Below the pieces are notes generated by a model that searched no databases, was not told the origin of the DNA, and was given only the letters and a program-made list of their open reading frames with translations. From the NCBI GenBank assembly GCA_963842355.1, contig CAWJGC010000011.1:496001-560000 (forward strand): a DNA stretch of 64,000 bases. Direction: 5' to 3'. The stretch is from JASHPR01 sp963842355 (GTDB lineage: Bacteria > Actinomycetota > Actinomycetes > Streptosporangiales > Streptosporangiaceae). Position numbers and translations under genes: made by a program. Shown here piece after piece: positions 37,605-45,597 of the stretch; the stretch's first letter is position 1, and every line of letters starts with the position of its first letter.

Positions 37605-38497
37605 CGCTGAACCTCCAGGGCGCTCTTGCGACCTCGCTGCGTCTCGGCGGCTTGGCCCATGTAAGCGAGGACGAGGTCGTCGAGACTGACCTTCTCGACC
37701 GTCCAGGCCGGATCGAGGATCGGGTCCTGGGTCCGGACCAGCAGCGTGCTGGAGCGGTCGGTGTGGCTGGCTTCGATGACCTGCTGGTTCCCGGGGAGCT
37801 TGCCCGGGTCCTGGCGAGGCCCGATGAGCCGATGATGGGTGGCCAGCAACTCCTCGACCTCTCCGGCGACTTGCACCCGGGAGGCGCCCAACACGATCAG
37901 GTAGTCGCAGATCCGCTCAAGGTCGGCGACGAGATGCGAGGAGAGCACCACGCTGACCCCGTGCTCGGCGACCACCTCCATGAGCCCGCGCAGGAACGCG
38001 CGCCGGGCGAGGGGGTCCAAGCTGGCCACCGGCTCGTCGAGGAGCAGCAGCTCGGGTCGTTTGGCAATGGCCAGGGTCAGCGCGAGCTGGGCCCGCTGCC
38101 CACCGGACAGCGACCCGGCCCGCTGGCCGAGGTCGAGATCGAGTCCGGCCGTCCGGTCGTGCGCCAGACGGTCGTCCCAGTCCGGGCTCAGCTTCGCCCC
38201 GAGACGGAGGTGATCGGCCACGCTCAGCCTGGGATAGACGGGTGTCTCTTGCGCGACGAAGCCGACCCGGCCGAGTTGGGCGCGGTTGGCAGCAGGCTGT
38301 CCGCCGAGGACTTCGATGGTGCCCGTCGTCGGCGCGAGCAGGCCGACGGCCAGATGCAGCAGCGTTGTCTTGCCGGCACCGTTGGGTCCGACCAGGCCGG
38401 CCACCCGCCCGCTCGGGATGGCGAGCGTGCAGTCATTGAGCGCCCAGCGCCGGCGAAAGCGCTTGCCGAGGCTGCTGGCCTCAAGGATCGGTGTCAC
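37601..38497 (-). CDS. ABC transporter ATP-binding protein
   Basis: This is a 298-residue ATPase. Walker A is GPNGAGKTTLL (near residue 38), the signature is LSGGQRAQLAL, Walker B is LLLLDEPVASLD, and the switch histidine is in VLSSHLVADL. It powers the ABC-2 permease encoded next. The GTG start overlaps the GntR stop. The C-terminal 80 residues resemble the extension of YtrB/bacitracin-type exporters. Confidence 0.9.
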   Translation of the reverse strand: MTPILEASSLGKRFRRRWALNDCTLAIPSGRVAGLVGPNGAGKTTLLHLAVGLLAPTTGTIEVLGGQPAANRAQLGRVGFVAQETPVYPRLSVADHLRLGAKLSPDWDDRLAHDRTAGLDLDLGQRAGSLSGGQRAQLALTLAIAKRPELLLLDEPVASLDPLARRAFLRGLMEVVAEHGVSVVLSSHLVADLERICDYLIVLGASRVQVAGEVEELLATHHRLIGPRQDPGKLPGNQQVIEASHTDRSSTLLVRTQDPILDPAWTVEKVSLDDLVLAYMGQAAETQRGRKSALEVQR

Positions 38498-38886
38498 GCT
38501 ATGTCCTGCTCAGCGGAGAATTGAAAGGTGTCCTGAAACAGCGCTTCGATGCTCTCGTCGTCGAGCCCAGCCCCGCGTGCCTCCGCGAGCCATCGCTGGA
38601 GGTTTCGGCGCAGTGGTCCGTGGGCCGCGAGGGACGCATCGCTGAGCGTCTTGATCACGAAGGTCCCCAGCCCGGGTCGAGCCCCCACCAGGCCTTGGTG
38701 CTCGAGCTCTCGGTACGCCTTGGCGACCGTATTGGGGTTGATCGCCACGCGGGCCACGACCTGCTTGACCGTGGGGAGCTGGTCGCCCTCCTGCAACAGG
38801 CCCAGCCGCAGGGCTCTGCGCACCTGGCGGACCAGCTGCAGGTACGGCGCGACACCCGAGCCGGGGTCCAGGCTGAAGTCGATCAT
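38494..38886 (-). CDS. GntR-family regulator, YtrA subfamily
   Basis: This is a 130-residue regulator. The winged helix is YLQLVRQVRRALRLGLLQEGDQLPTVKQVVARVAINPNTVAKAYRELEHQGLV, with a short C-terminal dimer segment (about 85-130) and no large effector domain, as in YtrA. It heads the operon with the ABC ATPase and permease and probably represses it until a cell-envelope drug is sensed. Confidence 0.88.
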   Translation of the reverse strand: MIDFSLDPGSGVAPYLQLVRQVRRALRLGLLQEGDQLPTVKQVVARVAINPNTVAKAYRELEHQGLVGARPGLGTFVIKTLSDASLAAHGPLRRNLQRWLAEARGAGLDDESIEALFQDTFQFSAEQDIA

Positions 38887-38897
38887 AGGTTCCTATT

Positions 38898-38907
38898 TCC
38901 CTAGGGA
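38898..38907. promoter_or_regulatory. Candidate GntR/YtrA operator
   Basis: The palindrome TCCCTAGGGA lies 11 bp upstream of the GntR ATG inside the short AT-rich stretch (TTTACTAAC side) that should hold the operon promoter. Autoregulation is inferred from its position. Confidence 0.35.
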
Positions 38908-39009
38908 GTTAGTAAATGATCGCCGGTGCCGCCTCGCCTGTCAATGCGTGCCACCCGTATCGGGCCGACAGCCGGTGTCCGCATCTCGCGCGCGGCTCGC
39001 TGACCCAGG

Positions 39010-39095
39010 CGAGCGCGGGAGGATCGGTCTGCCGAAGGACCGGGTCAGCCAGTCGCGCCGGGTAAGCAGATAACTTGGGCTATGACGCTGGCTGC
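39010..39095 (+). repeat. Dispersed repeat R2, copy b
   Basis: This stretch is homologous to 25605-25690, and the block 39065-39089 is identical to 25662-25686. It lies in the intergenic gap 38887-39374, between the GntR and methyltransferase genes, which holds no gene. Confidence 0.7.
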
Positions 39096-39260
39096 TGGCC
39101 ATGGATGCCGGCCGCCGTAACTGACGAAGTCGGTGATGAATGCGGAAATGGTGTACACGGGAGTGCACCAGGCTCACATTCATCCCGGCCTGGACGCAGC
39201 ACCACCGGTCGCGAACACTGACGAAAAGGGCGAAAGTGCATGAGGGGCGGTGGAGCGCAC

Positions 39261-39297
39261 GGCCACGCCGCCGGGACGCCGCCCCGGCGGCGTGGCC
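39261..39297. terminator. Perfect 15-bp hairpin upstream of methyltransferase
   Basis: GGCCACGCCGCCGGG (39261-39275), a 7-nt loop, and the exact complement (39283-39297) lie about 78 bp before the GTG at 39375. It may end transcription from upstream or regulate the leader. GATGAATG and CATTCATC form a second, weaker inverted repeat at about 39136-39185. Confidence 0.5.
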
Positions 39298-39374
39298 GGC
39301 CGCGGTTGGTAGCCTGGGGAGCCGCGGCAGTCGCGGCGCCGAGGTACGCAGATATCTGGTCCTGAGGTCTGGCA

Positions 39375-39989
39375 GTGGCGACACACCGGTTTCACGGTGA
39401 CGAGCGGCGATTCGAAGTGACGGCCGACTTCATCGCAGCCCGGTTTCCGCAGGTCCGGACCGCGGCCGACGTTGCAGGTGGCCAGGGAATGCTGGCGCGG
39501 CGTCTCCGTAAGCGGCACAACATTGATTGCGACGTCGTGGATCCGCGCGGCTGGGTTCTTCGCGGAGTTTCGAGCCGCGCCGAAGAATACCACGCCGATA
39601 TGGCGGCTTATTATGACGTCATCATTGGCTTGCACCCGGACGATGCGCTGCGTGAAGTGGTCAATTCGGCGCAGATGGTGCCCGTCGTCGTCGTGCCGTG
39701 CTGCAATTTCTGGCTGCGGGACACCAAGCTCGGCCGGGACGAGCTGCTCGACGCGATCGAGAAGCACCACGCCGCGTACGGCACCTCCGAACGGGTCGTC
39801 CTGGGTTTCCGCGGTCCGCATAACCGGGCGCTGGTGCTGCGGCCGGTTCCTCGACACCTTATGTCGGCCGGCACGACCAGGCCGCAGGGCGGCCAGCTCG
39901 CGGATGATGCACAGATAGCGATGGGCCTGCCGCCCGCCATGGATCTCGGGCCGTTCGACCCGCTGCGGTTACGGCTCCGGTGTTCCTGA
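39375..39989 (+). CDS. SAM-dependent methyltransferase-like protein
   Basis: This is a 204-residue protein. TAADVAGGQGMLARRLRKRHNIDCDVVDPRG fits a class I SAM-binding motif I and the acidic end of strand 2. YYDVIIGLHPDDALREVV and MVPVVVVPCCNFW are later strands; the PCCNFW block recalls TRM44-like RNA methyltransferases. The C-terminal 45 residues are low-complexity. The GTG start is taken because the fold begins about 30 residues later. It overlaps the convergent SDR gene by 21 bp. The substrate is unknown. Confidence 0.6.
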   Translation: MATHRFHGDERRFEVTADFIAARFPQVRTAADVAGGQGMLARRLRKRHNIDCDVVDPRGWVLRGVSSRAEEYHADMAAYYDVIIGLHPDDALREVVNSAQMVPVVVVPCCNFWLRDTKLGRDELLDAIEKHHAAYGTSERVVLGFRGPHNRALVLRPVPRHLMSAGTTRPQGGQLADDAQIAMGLPPAMDLGPFDPLRLRLRCS

Positions 39990-40982
39990 CGCTTCCGCTT
40001 GTGCTTTTGCTATCAGGGGGCCGTACATCTCCGCGTAGTTCTCGTAGTTGAAGGGGGCCTCGGGGTTCGCGCGGACCTGCTCGTCGAGCATCTTGGCTTC
40101 CTCGCCGACGAGGATCCGCCAGGCTCCGGATCGGACCCCGTCCAGGATGATGGTCGTCGCCTGCGCCGCGGTGAACCCCTTGTCCTGGATGAATTCGGCT
40201 TTCAGTCGCGGGATCGCCTGGCGCAGGTCATCGGCGGAGAAGTCTTCGGCCAGCAGGCCCATCGCGATGAGAGTGGCCCGGGTCTCATCGGGGAGCAGCT
40301 CTAGCAGTTCGGCGTCGCTCAGCTGGTCCCACGCTGGCAGGCCCAGGGCGCGGCGGGAGTTCTCGTAGATGTCGGTGTTCACCACCCCCGGCATGACCAC
40401 GACGACCCGGACCTGCGGCGCATTGGAGCGCAGATCTTCGACGAGTGCCTCGGAGAAGCCCTTGATGGCGAACTCCGACGCGCTGTAGGCGGTGATCGGC
40501 GCGCCAGCCCCGGCCGTAGCCCAGAAACTGGCTACGCTGCTGGTGTTGACCAGGACGCCGTCGCCGCTGGCGATCAGCAGCGGCAGGAACATGCGGGCGC
40601 AGAAATACACGCCCCACCAGTTGATGGCGAAGGTGCGCTCCCACTCCTCCCGGGAGTCCTTGACGAAGCTGCCGCCGCCGAAGATGCCCGCGTTGCTGAA
40701 CACCAGGTCGACGTGATCGCGGTCATGCTGCCCGAGGAGCTCGTCGCGGAACCGCTGGACCTGCGCCTCGTCGGAAACGTCGCAGGCATGACCGGTGACC
40801 TGGACGCCGGGCGGGGCGGCCGCCCACGCCGTGGCCGCGGTCACCGCCACCGCCTCCGCGTTGATGTCACACGCCGCCACCGAGCATCCCTGCGCCGCCA
40901 GCTGGCGGGCAAGCTCACGGCCCATGCCCGAGCCGCCGCCGGTCACCACCGCGAGCTTGCCCGCGAACCAGTCCACAGCCAT
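39969..40982 (-). CDS. Short-chain dehydrogenase with altered catalytic tetrad
   Basis: This is a 337-residue classical SDR. The cofactor motif is VVTGGGSGMGRELARQL, NAG is in VFSNAGIFGG, Asn121 is in FAINWWG, the catalytic serine is in NTSSVAS, and Tyr166 is in ITAYSASEFAIKG. The lysine four residues after Tyr is Glu170 (GAG, where AAG would give Lys). That lysine normally lowers the Tyr pKa and holds the ribose, so activity is doubtful. The ATG at 40982 has AAGG upstream. The C-terminal 110 residues extend the usual fold. Confidence 0.88.
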   Translation of the reverse strand: MAVDWFAGKLAVVTGGGSGMGRELARQLAAQGCSVAACDINAEAVAVTAATAWAAAPPGVQVTGHACDVSDEAQVQRFRDELLGQHDRDHVDLVFSNAGIFGGGSFVKDSREEWERTFAINWWGVYFCARMFLPLLIASGDGVLVNTSSVASFWATAGAGAPITAYSASEFAIKGFSEALVEDLRSNAPQVRVVVVMPGVVNTDIYENSRRALGLPAWDQLSDAELLELLPDETRATLIAMGLLAEDFSADDLRQAIPRLKAEFIQDKGFTAAQATTIILDGVRSGAWRILVGEEAKMLDEQVRANPEAPFNYENYAEMYGPLIAKAQAEASGTPEP

Positions 40983-40987
40983 GATCC

Positions 40988-41179
40988 TTACCTGCGGTGC
41001 CACTGCTCGTCAACGCCCCACGGCGCCTGCAGCTCGACGACCCGCCGGGCCGCGTAATTCATCTCCTGGACGGCGACCCGGACCCGGCCAGCCGCCCGGC
41101 CAAGCAGCCCGCGGCCAGCCGGGGCCACCCGCCCTGCCGCCGTGGCCTGCGCGCCCTCGCGGGTAAGTTGTGCGGTCAT
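40988..41179 (-). CDS. Small hypothetical protein before the SDR gene
   Basis: This is a 63-residue protein ending NYAARRVVELQAPWGVDEQWHRR. It ends 5 bp before the SDR start on the same strand, and AGGGCG precedes the ATG. The last 25 residues look like a conserved helical tail, but I do not recognise the family. Confidence 0.5.
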   Translation of the reverse strand: MTAQLTREGAQATAAGRVAPAGRGLLGRAAGRVRVAVQEMNYAARRVVELQAPWGVDEQWHRR

Positions 41180-41306
41180 CGCCCTGTCCTATCTGCTGGA
41201 ACCTGGCCGGTTCCCCGGCCCTCACCCCCAGGCTCACCCGCGCCGCCCTCCCCGCGGCAGGGGCCGGACTGCCCCTTGTGCCCCGCGGCCCCCCCGCGGG
41301 GTGGAA

Positions 41307-41528
41307 TTACCCACACCCCCCGAGGGCGGGCTGCGGGACCAGGCCGGCGCCGAGCGCCAGACGGGTCAGGTCCGCGCGCCGCCGGCATCCGGTCTTGTCC
41401 CGGACCCGGTCCAGGTGCGAGCTGACCGTGTGCACGCTGATATACAGCAAGGCGGCGATCTGCGCGTCGGTGTGGCCCCGGGCGACCAGCGTGACCAGCT
41501 CCCGTTCCCGGGGACTGAGCTTGCCCAC
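41307..41528 (-). pseudogene. LuxR-type HTH fragment
   Basis: This is a 73-codon frame reading LSPRERELVTLVARGHTDAQIAALLYISVHTVSSHLDRVRDKTGCRRRADLTRLAL, a complete LuxR DNA-binding domain. No sensor or receiver domain precedes it. The frame opens directly downstream of the alpha/beta hydrolase stop (41574), so the rest of the regulator was probably lost. It could still be a free-standing HTH protein. Confidence 0.65.
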
Positions 41529-41573
41529 ACCCGTGTCGGCGGTGGGTGTGGGGGTTCGGTGAAGATGTCGGTC

Positions 41574-42479
41574 CTAACGGTTGGTTGTCGGCGGCTGTGC
41601 CGGTTGAGCCGCCTGCTTGTCGGCGGCGTGGGCCTCGATGAAGGCGGCGATCCGGTCGTTCAGCTCGTTGATCCGGTTGAAGCCGCCGTGGCTGCCGGGG
41701 ACGATGGCGACCTCCGCGTGCGGCATGAGGCTTCCCCGGGCGTGGGCCTCCGCCGGGGTGAGCATCGCGCTGCGCGCGCCGGTGATCAGCAGGACCGGCA
41801 CGTCGATCGCGCGGAGTTCGTCGTCGGTGAGGACGCCGGGGAACTTCGGCTCCATCCGGTAGCCGCGGCTGCCTGCCCACAGGACCGTCATCAGCTCTCG
41901 CTCCACCATGACCGGGCTGTCCAGCCACCGGGCGAGGCGGCGGCGCAGCGGCATCGGGGTCAGGCTGGCCAGGCCGCTGATCGTGAACCACCACCAGAAG
42001 CGGGCGTCGAGCTTGGTGAGCCCGGCGGGGTCGAGCAGCGTGATGGAGGCGACCCGCCCGGGCGCGCGGATCGCCTGGTTCATGGCAACCCAGCCGCCGT
42101 AGGACAAGCCGACCAGGTGCGCCGGGCGGTCGCTGAGCTGGCCAAGCAGCTCGTCAAGCCACGCCGCGCAGGACGCCGGAGGAGTGAGCGGGGCGCGCAT
42201 GATGCTGGGGTTGGGGTCGCCAGGCATGTCGATCCCGTATACCGGGTGGTGCTTGGCGAGCGCGGCAACGTGCGGGTACCAGCCCGAGGCGTTGAACCCG
42301 GCCCCGGTGAGCAGCACGACCGGCGGCCCGCCGGGATGCGGCCGGTAGGCGTGCACCCGTGTGGTCGCGGTCGCCGTCTCGATATCGAACTCCTCGACGG
42401 GCTGCGGCCAGAGCGCAAACACCCGCTCGTACGCGGCCATGAACTTCTCCCGTGCCGCTTCGCTTACCCACGATCCCAC
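41574..42479 (-). CDS. Alpha/beta hydrolase
   Basis: This is a 301-residue hydrolase. VVLLTGAGFNASGWYPH is the oxyanion region, GLSYGG the nucleophile elbow (Ser near 139), VPVLLITGARSAMLTP holds the acid segment, and PGSHGGFNRINE the catalytic histidine. The GTG start is at 42479. It faces a TetR gene with almost no gap between the two starts, so its normal promoter region appears to be missing. The substrate is unknown. Confidence 0.82.
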   Translation of the reverse strand: MGSWVSEAAREKFMAAYERVFALWPQPVEEFDIETATATTRVHAYRPHPGGPPVVLLTGAGFNASGWYPHVAALAKHHPVYGIDMPGDPNPSIMRAPLTPPASCAAWLDELLGQLSDRPAHLVGLSYGGWVAMNQAIRAPGRVASITLLDPAGLTKLDARFWWWFTISGLASLTPMPLRRRLARWLDSPVMVERELMTVLWAGSRGYRMEPKFPGVLTDDELRAIDVPVLLITGARSAMLTPAEAHARGSLMPHAEVAIVPGSHGGFNRINELNDRIAAFIEAHAADKQAAQPAQPPTTNR

Positions 42480-42491
42480 TTCGGCCTTGGG

Positions 42492-43037
42492 GTGCGCGAG
42501 GTCGCGGCCGAGGCCGGCGTGTCCCTGCGGCTGGTCCAGTACTACTTCGGCACCAAGGAAGAGCTCCTGCTGGCCGCCATGCAGGACCTGGCAGCCCAGT
42601 TCGCCGAGCGGGCCATGGCGCGGATCAACCGGCTCAAGGAGACGCAGAGCCCGGTTAACCCGCGCGACGTCATTGCCGCCATCTTGACCGAGGCGCTGCC
42701 CGCCGACGACGAGCGGCGCACCTTCACCGTCCTGTACACGGCCTACTTCGCGCTCTCGCTGACCGAACCGGCGCTGGCGATCGCCCCCCTGGCCGGAAAC
42801 TCAAACGCGGTGATCGACGTGGTCGCCGCGCAACTGCGAGCGGCCCAGGCCGCCGGTGGCACGCCCGCCTGCCTGGACCCGGACCTGGAAGCCGTCAGCC
42901 TGCTGGCCATGTCCGCGGGCCTAGGCCACAGCGTCCTGGGCGGCCAGTCCTCGCCCGGGCAGGCCCAGGCCGTCATCGACTACCACCTGGACCGCCTGTT
43001 TCCGCATCCCGGCCAGCGCTACGCCGAGCGCCCATGA
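42492..43037 (+). CDS. TetR-family regulator, 5' truncated
   Basis: The protein begins at GVREVAAEAGVSLRLVQYYFGTKEELLLAAM, which is helices 2-3 and the recognition helix of a TetR HTH. The usual first helix (about 20-25 residues) is absent. The GTG at 42492 is the only plausible start. The ligand domain (about 50-181) is intact. The missing 5' end meets the hydrolase start region at 42470-42490, which suggests a deletion joined the two genes. DNA binding without helix 1 is unlikely. Confidence 0.75.
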   Translation: MREVAAEAGVSLRLVQYYFGTKEELLLAAMQDLAAQFAERAMARINRLKETQSPVNPRDVIAAILTEALPADDERRTFTVLYTAYFALSLTEPALAIAPLAGNSNAVIDVVAAQLRAAQAAGGTPACLDPDLEAVSLLAMSAGLGHSVLGGQSSPGQAQAVIDYHLDRLFPHPGQRYAERP

Positions 43038-43370
43038 AAGCTCAAAGCGCGGGCGATAGAGAGCGGACAAGACTGGCAGCTGACCACAACAAACCCCCGA
43101 CAAGCCGCCTCTTCGGCCGATCCTGCGGAGCGCGCAGGGCCAGATCAGCCCCGCTAGGCCGCAACCTGCACGCTCTTTGCCAGCAGGAGGTCACGGTTGT
43201 GTTGCGGCGTTGGAGCACCAAGTTACCGTTGTAGGTGAGACGTACAGCGATCATGACGGGGTCGTGAGCGTCTGCCGAGAGAACCGGCGGGTCAGATGCG
43301 CGAATCTGGTGGAAACAGCACAGGGCACAATCGCGAGTCAACAGGCCGAGCAAACGACTACCCCTTCGCC
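43038..43370. other. Non-coding stretch before the tandem array
   Basis: No recognisable gene lies here. A long plus-strand frame (43296-43913) and several minus-strand frames run through the array because 42 is a multiple of three, so open frames here are not evidence of coding. Confidence 0.5.
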
Positions 43371-43825
43371 AAGGGCCGCAGCCCAGTCGCGCCGCCGCTG
43401 ACCGACCACACCAAAGGCCGCAACCCGGCACCGCCGCCGCTGACCGACCACACCAAAGGCCGCAACCCGGCACCGCCGCCGCTGACCGACCACACCAAAG
43501 GCCGCAACCCGGCACCGCCGCCGCTGACCGACCACACCAAAGGCCGCAACCCGGCACCGCCGCCGCTGACCGACCACACCAAAGGCCGCAACCCGGCACC
43601 GCCGCCGCTGACCGACCACACCAAAGGCCGCAACCCGGCACCGCCGCGCAGCCCGATAGCGCCGCCGCTGACCGACCACACCAAGGGCCGCAGCCCAGTA
43701 GCGCCGCCGCTGACCGACCACACCAAGGGCCGCAACCCGGTACCGCCGCCGCTGACCGACCACACCAAGGGCCGCAACCCGGTACCGCCGCCGCTGACCG
43801 ACCACACCAAGGGCCGCAACCCGGT
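43371..43825. repeat. 42-bp tandem repeat array, about 10 units
   Basis: The unit starts GGCCGCAACCCGGCACCGCC and ends TGACCGACCACACCAAA. About ten copies follow head to tail; one is 60 bp, with an 18-bp insert at about 43647-43664. Units 2-6 carry AAAGGCCGC...GGCACC and units 8-10 AAGGGCCGC...GGTACC, so the array has two homogenised halves. Each unit would encode the 14-residue repeat GRNPAPPPLTDHTK on the plus strand. No spacers are present. Confidence 0.95.
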
Positions 43826-43831
43826 CCTGTC

Positions 43832-43849
43832 GCACCCTCCGGAGGGTGC
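43832..43849. terminator. 18-bp perfect palindrome after the array
   Basis: GCACCCTCCGGAGGGTGC can fold into a 9-bp stem if a small loop opens. It lies 7 bp after the last repeat unit. Confidence 0.45.
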
Positions 43850-43997
43850 ATCGAAGGCGAGGCAAATCGAGCCGGTCTCACTGGCGGGCCAGAGTCCGCC
43901 AGCTGCCGGTTAGACGCGTGAGCGGAACTGCGCATCCGGCCGCCCTGACGATGCCACAGAAATAGCAGGGCCGTCGGACCAGGCCGGGCCCAGACCG

Positions 43998-44210
43998 TCA
44001 GCCTGGGCGTGACCGTCCGTACCTGCGTCCGACCAGCCAGTAGGCGATCGAGTTGCCGGGGTTGAGGGTGCTGACGACTCGCCAGAACCGCTTGCTCCCG
44101 CGGATCTGCTCCGCAGGCCGGCGCCGGAGGTCCCGCCAGGTCAGCGCCGCGATCCCGATCTCAACCGCCACGATCGCGGCCAGCAGGTACCTGTTCGGCT
44201 TGCGTCTCAT
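43998..44210 (-). CDS. Small PLDc_N-like membrane protein
   Basis: This is a 70-residue protein with one clear membrane helix (about 8-25) and the tail RRRPAEQIRGSKRFWRVVSTLNPGNSIAYWLVGRR. The NPGNSIAYWLVGRR ending recalls the phospholipase-D-nuclease N-terminal (PLDc_N) membrane family. The ATG at 44210 has AAGGGAC upstream. It stands alone. Confidence 0.55.
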   Translation of the reverse strand: MRRKPNRYLLAAIVAVEIGIAALTWRDLRRRPAEQIRGSKRFWRVVSTLNPGNSIAYWLVGRRYGRSRPG

Positions 44211-44403
44211 GCCTGTCCCTTCTGCTCGCGCGGCGGGATCACCATGCCTGGCGGCGAATGGTAGTAGGCACGCTGCTGGCGGCACCACGCCGGAGCCGGT
44301 CAGCACGGGGTACGACAGAGCCGCGCGCGGCCGCTGGCACCGCCTTCCCGTTGCTGAGCTGGCCGCCGATCTCGCGACGACCTGCGGCGCTGGCCCGCGA
44401 TGG

Positions 44404-44667
44404 TCACGCGCTGGTTAAGCCGGCTTGTCGCCTGGCCGGCGCGGGGGAAGCTTGCGCCGTGCCCGGGTAGATGTCGCCCGGCCTGGCCCAGGGCGCCGTC
44501 CAGCGTTCTGTGCACCCCCGCGCGTCCAGGCAATACCAGCGGACGTCAGAGCAGGCGCTTCCGCCGTCGGCCACCATCTTGGCGACCGGCTGGCGGATTC
44601 CGCACAGCCAGCAGGACTCGACCGCGGACCCTGTCAGGGCAGGAGTCGCGTACCCTCCATCGGCCAT
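44404..44667 (-). CDS. Small cysteine-rich (zinc-ribbon-like) protein
   Basis: This is an 87-residue protein with CWLCG and, about 20 residues on, CSDVRWYCLDARGC, a likely zinc-binding set. The ATG at 44667 is decided by GGAGGTGA 8 nt upstream. WYCLDARGCTERW looks conserved in character. No family is recognised. Confidence 0.6.
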   Translation of the reverse strand: MADGGYATPALTGSAVESCWLCGIRQPVAKMVADGGSACSDVRWYCLDARGCTERWTAPWARPGDIYPGTAQASPAPARRQAGLTSA

Positions 44668-44871
44668 AATCAGCTCACCTCCGGGACCATTGACCCGCGA
44701 TCCCGCGAAAGGACCTGAAGACGGGCCGAGAGCCAGCGCGCATCGCTGGTGCCTCGTCAACCCCGTTCACGGCAGTCTGACACGCTACCGACCAGGCAGT
44801 CCACGCCTTGCTGAGATCCGTTCCGATGTCCGCCAGACGGCGAGGACGGTTCTCGGGGCGTGCGGCGGCCG

Positions 44872-45597
44872 TCAGCCCTGGTGCCAGTAGACGATCGTGG
44901 CGTCGTCCCGGGCCTTGCTCCGGGGCCAGCGCTCGCAGCCGCGATCGCGGTCCTCGGCCGCGCGGACCTGGCGGATGAGTGCGGCTGGGCCCTGACGGCG
45001 GATGACGTCCAGGACGGCGGGCCAGGCGAGCAGGTGGTACAGGTCGGTGATGCGCGTGGCCCCGTCGCTCAGCAATGCGACGCCGCGCAGTCCGTCGCGC
45101 GGGAGGGTGCCGGTGCTGGCGGTGCGCGCGACGTCCGGGTCGGCCCTGGCGTGCCCGTGCCGGTCGGTCAGGATCAGCGGCGGGCGGCCGTCGGCGTAGT
45201 CGGCGACGATGCTGGAGTCGAACAGCGCGAGGTAGCCGATCCCGTCCGCCTCCGCCCGGACGGCGGTGACGGTGGCGGCCGGAGTCCGCGGATTGGTGAG
45301 GTCGCAGGTGCTCTCGTGCCGGTCACGCACCTGCCCGATCGCGTCGGCGAGCGCCGTGGTCAGCGCGACCCCCGGCTCGGCGGTGATCCCGGCCAGCAGC
45401 GCGGTGCCGAGGGTGCGGGCGTACCAGGCGACGCCGTGCACGCATCCGGTGTCCGCGCCCCGGGGACAGGTGGTCGCGCCGTCCAGGAGCACGGCAGCAC
45501 CAGGCCCGATGGCCGCGAAGTCCTCGTTCGGCCACCCGGGTGTCCCGGGGTCGCTGGCCATCGTCAGCCGCATCTGCGCCGCGCCCGGCGGGATCAT
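44872..45597 (-). CDS. PP2C-like phosphatase-fold protein
   Basis: This is a 241-residue protein. NEDFAAIGPGAAVLLDGATT holds the first acidic metal ligands, GIGYLALFDSSIVADY is a middle strand, and GVALLSDGATRITD and KARDDATIVYW give the DG and DD metal motifs of PPM/PP2C phosphatases. It is shorter than usual and may be a divergent member. The ATG overlaps the stop of the GlxA regulator (ATGA), so the two are translated together. Confidence 0.7.
   Translation of the reverse strand: MIPPGAAQMRLTMASDPGTPGWPNEDFAAIGPGAAVLLDGATTCPRGADTGCVHGVAWYARTLGTALLAGITAEPGVALTTALADAIGQVRDRHESTCDLTNPRTPAATVTAVRAEADGIGYLALFDSSIVADYADGRPPLILTDRHGHARADPDVARTASTGTLPRDGLRGVALLSDGATRITDLYHLLAWPAVLDVIRRQGPAALIRQVRAAEDRDRGCERWPRSKARDDATIVYWHQG

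Noticed and set aside
41142..43037. 631-codon plus-strand frame ending in a TetR domain
   Set aside because: Only the last 180 codons resemble TetR; the first 450 are antisense to the hydrolase gene.
43371..43825. CRISPR array
   Set aside because: The units are contiguous with no unique spacers and no cas genes are nearby.
43042..43935. Minus-strand protein with repeats such as CGLWCGRSAAAVPG
   Set aside because: It is open only because the 42-bp unit is a multiple of three; several frames are open alike, with no start signal.
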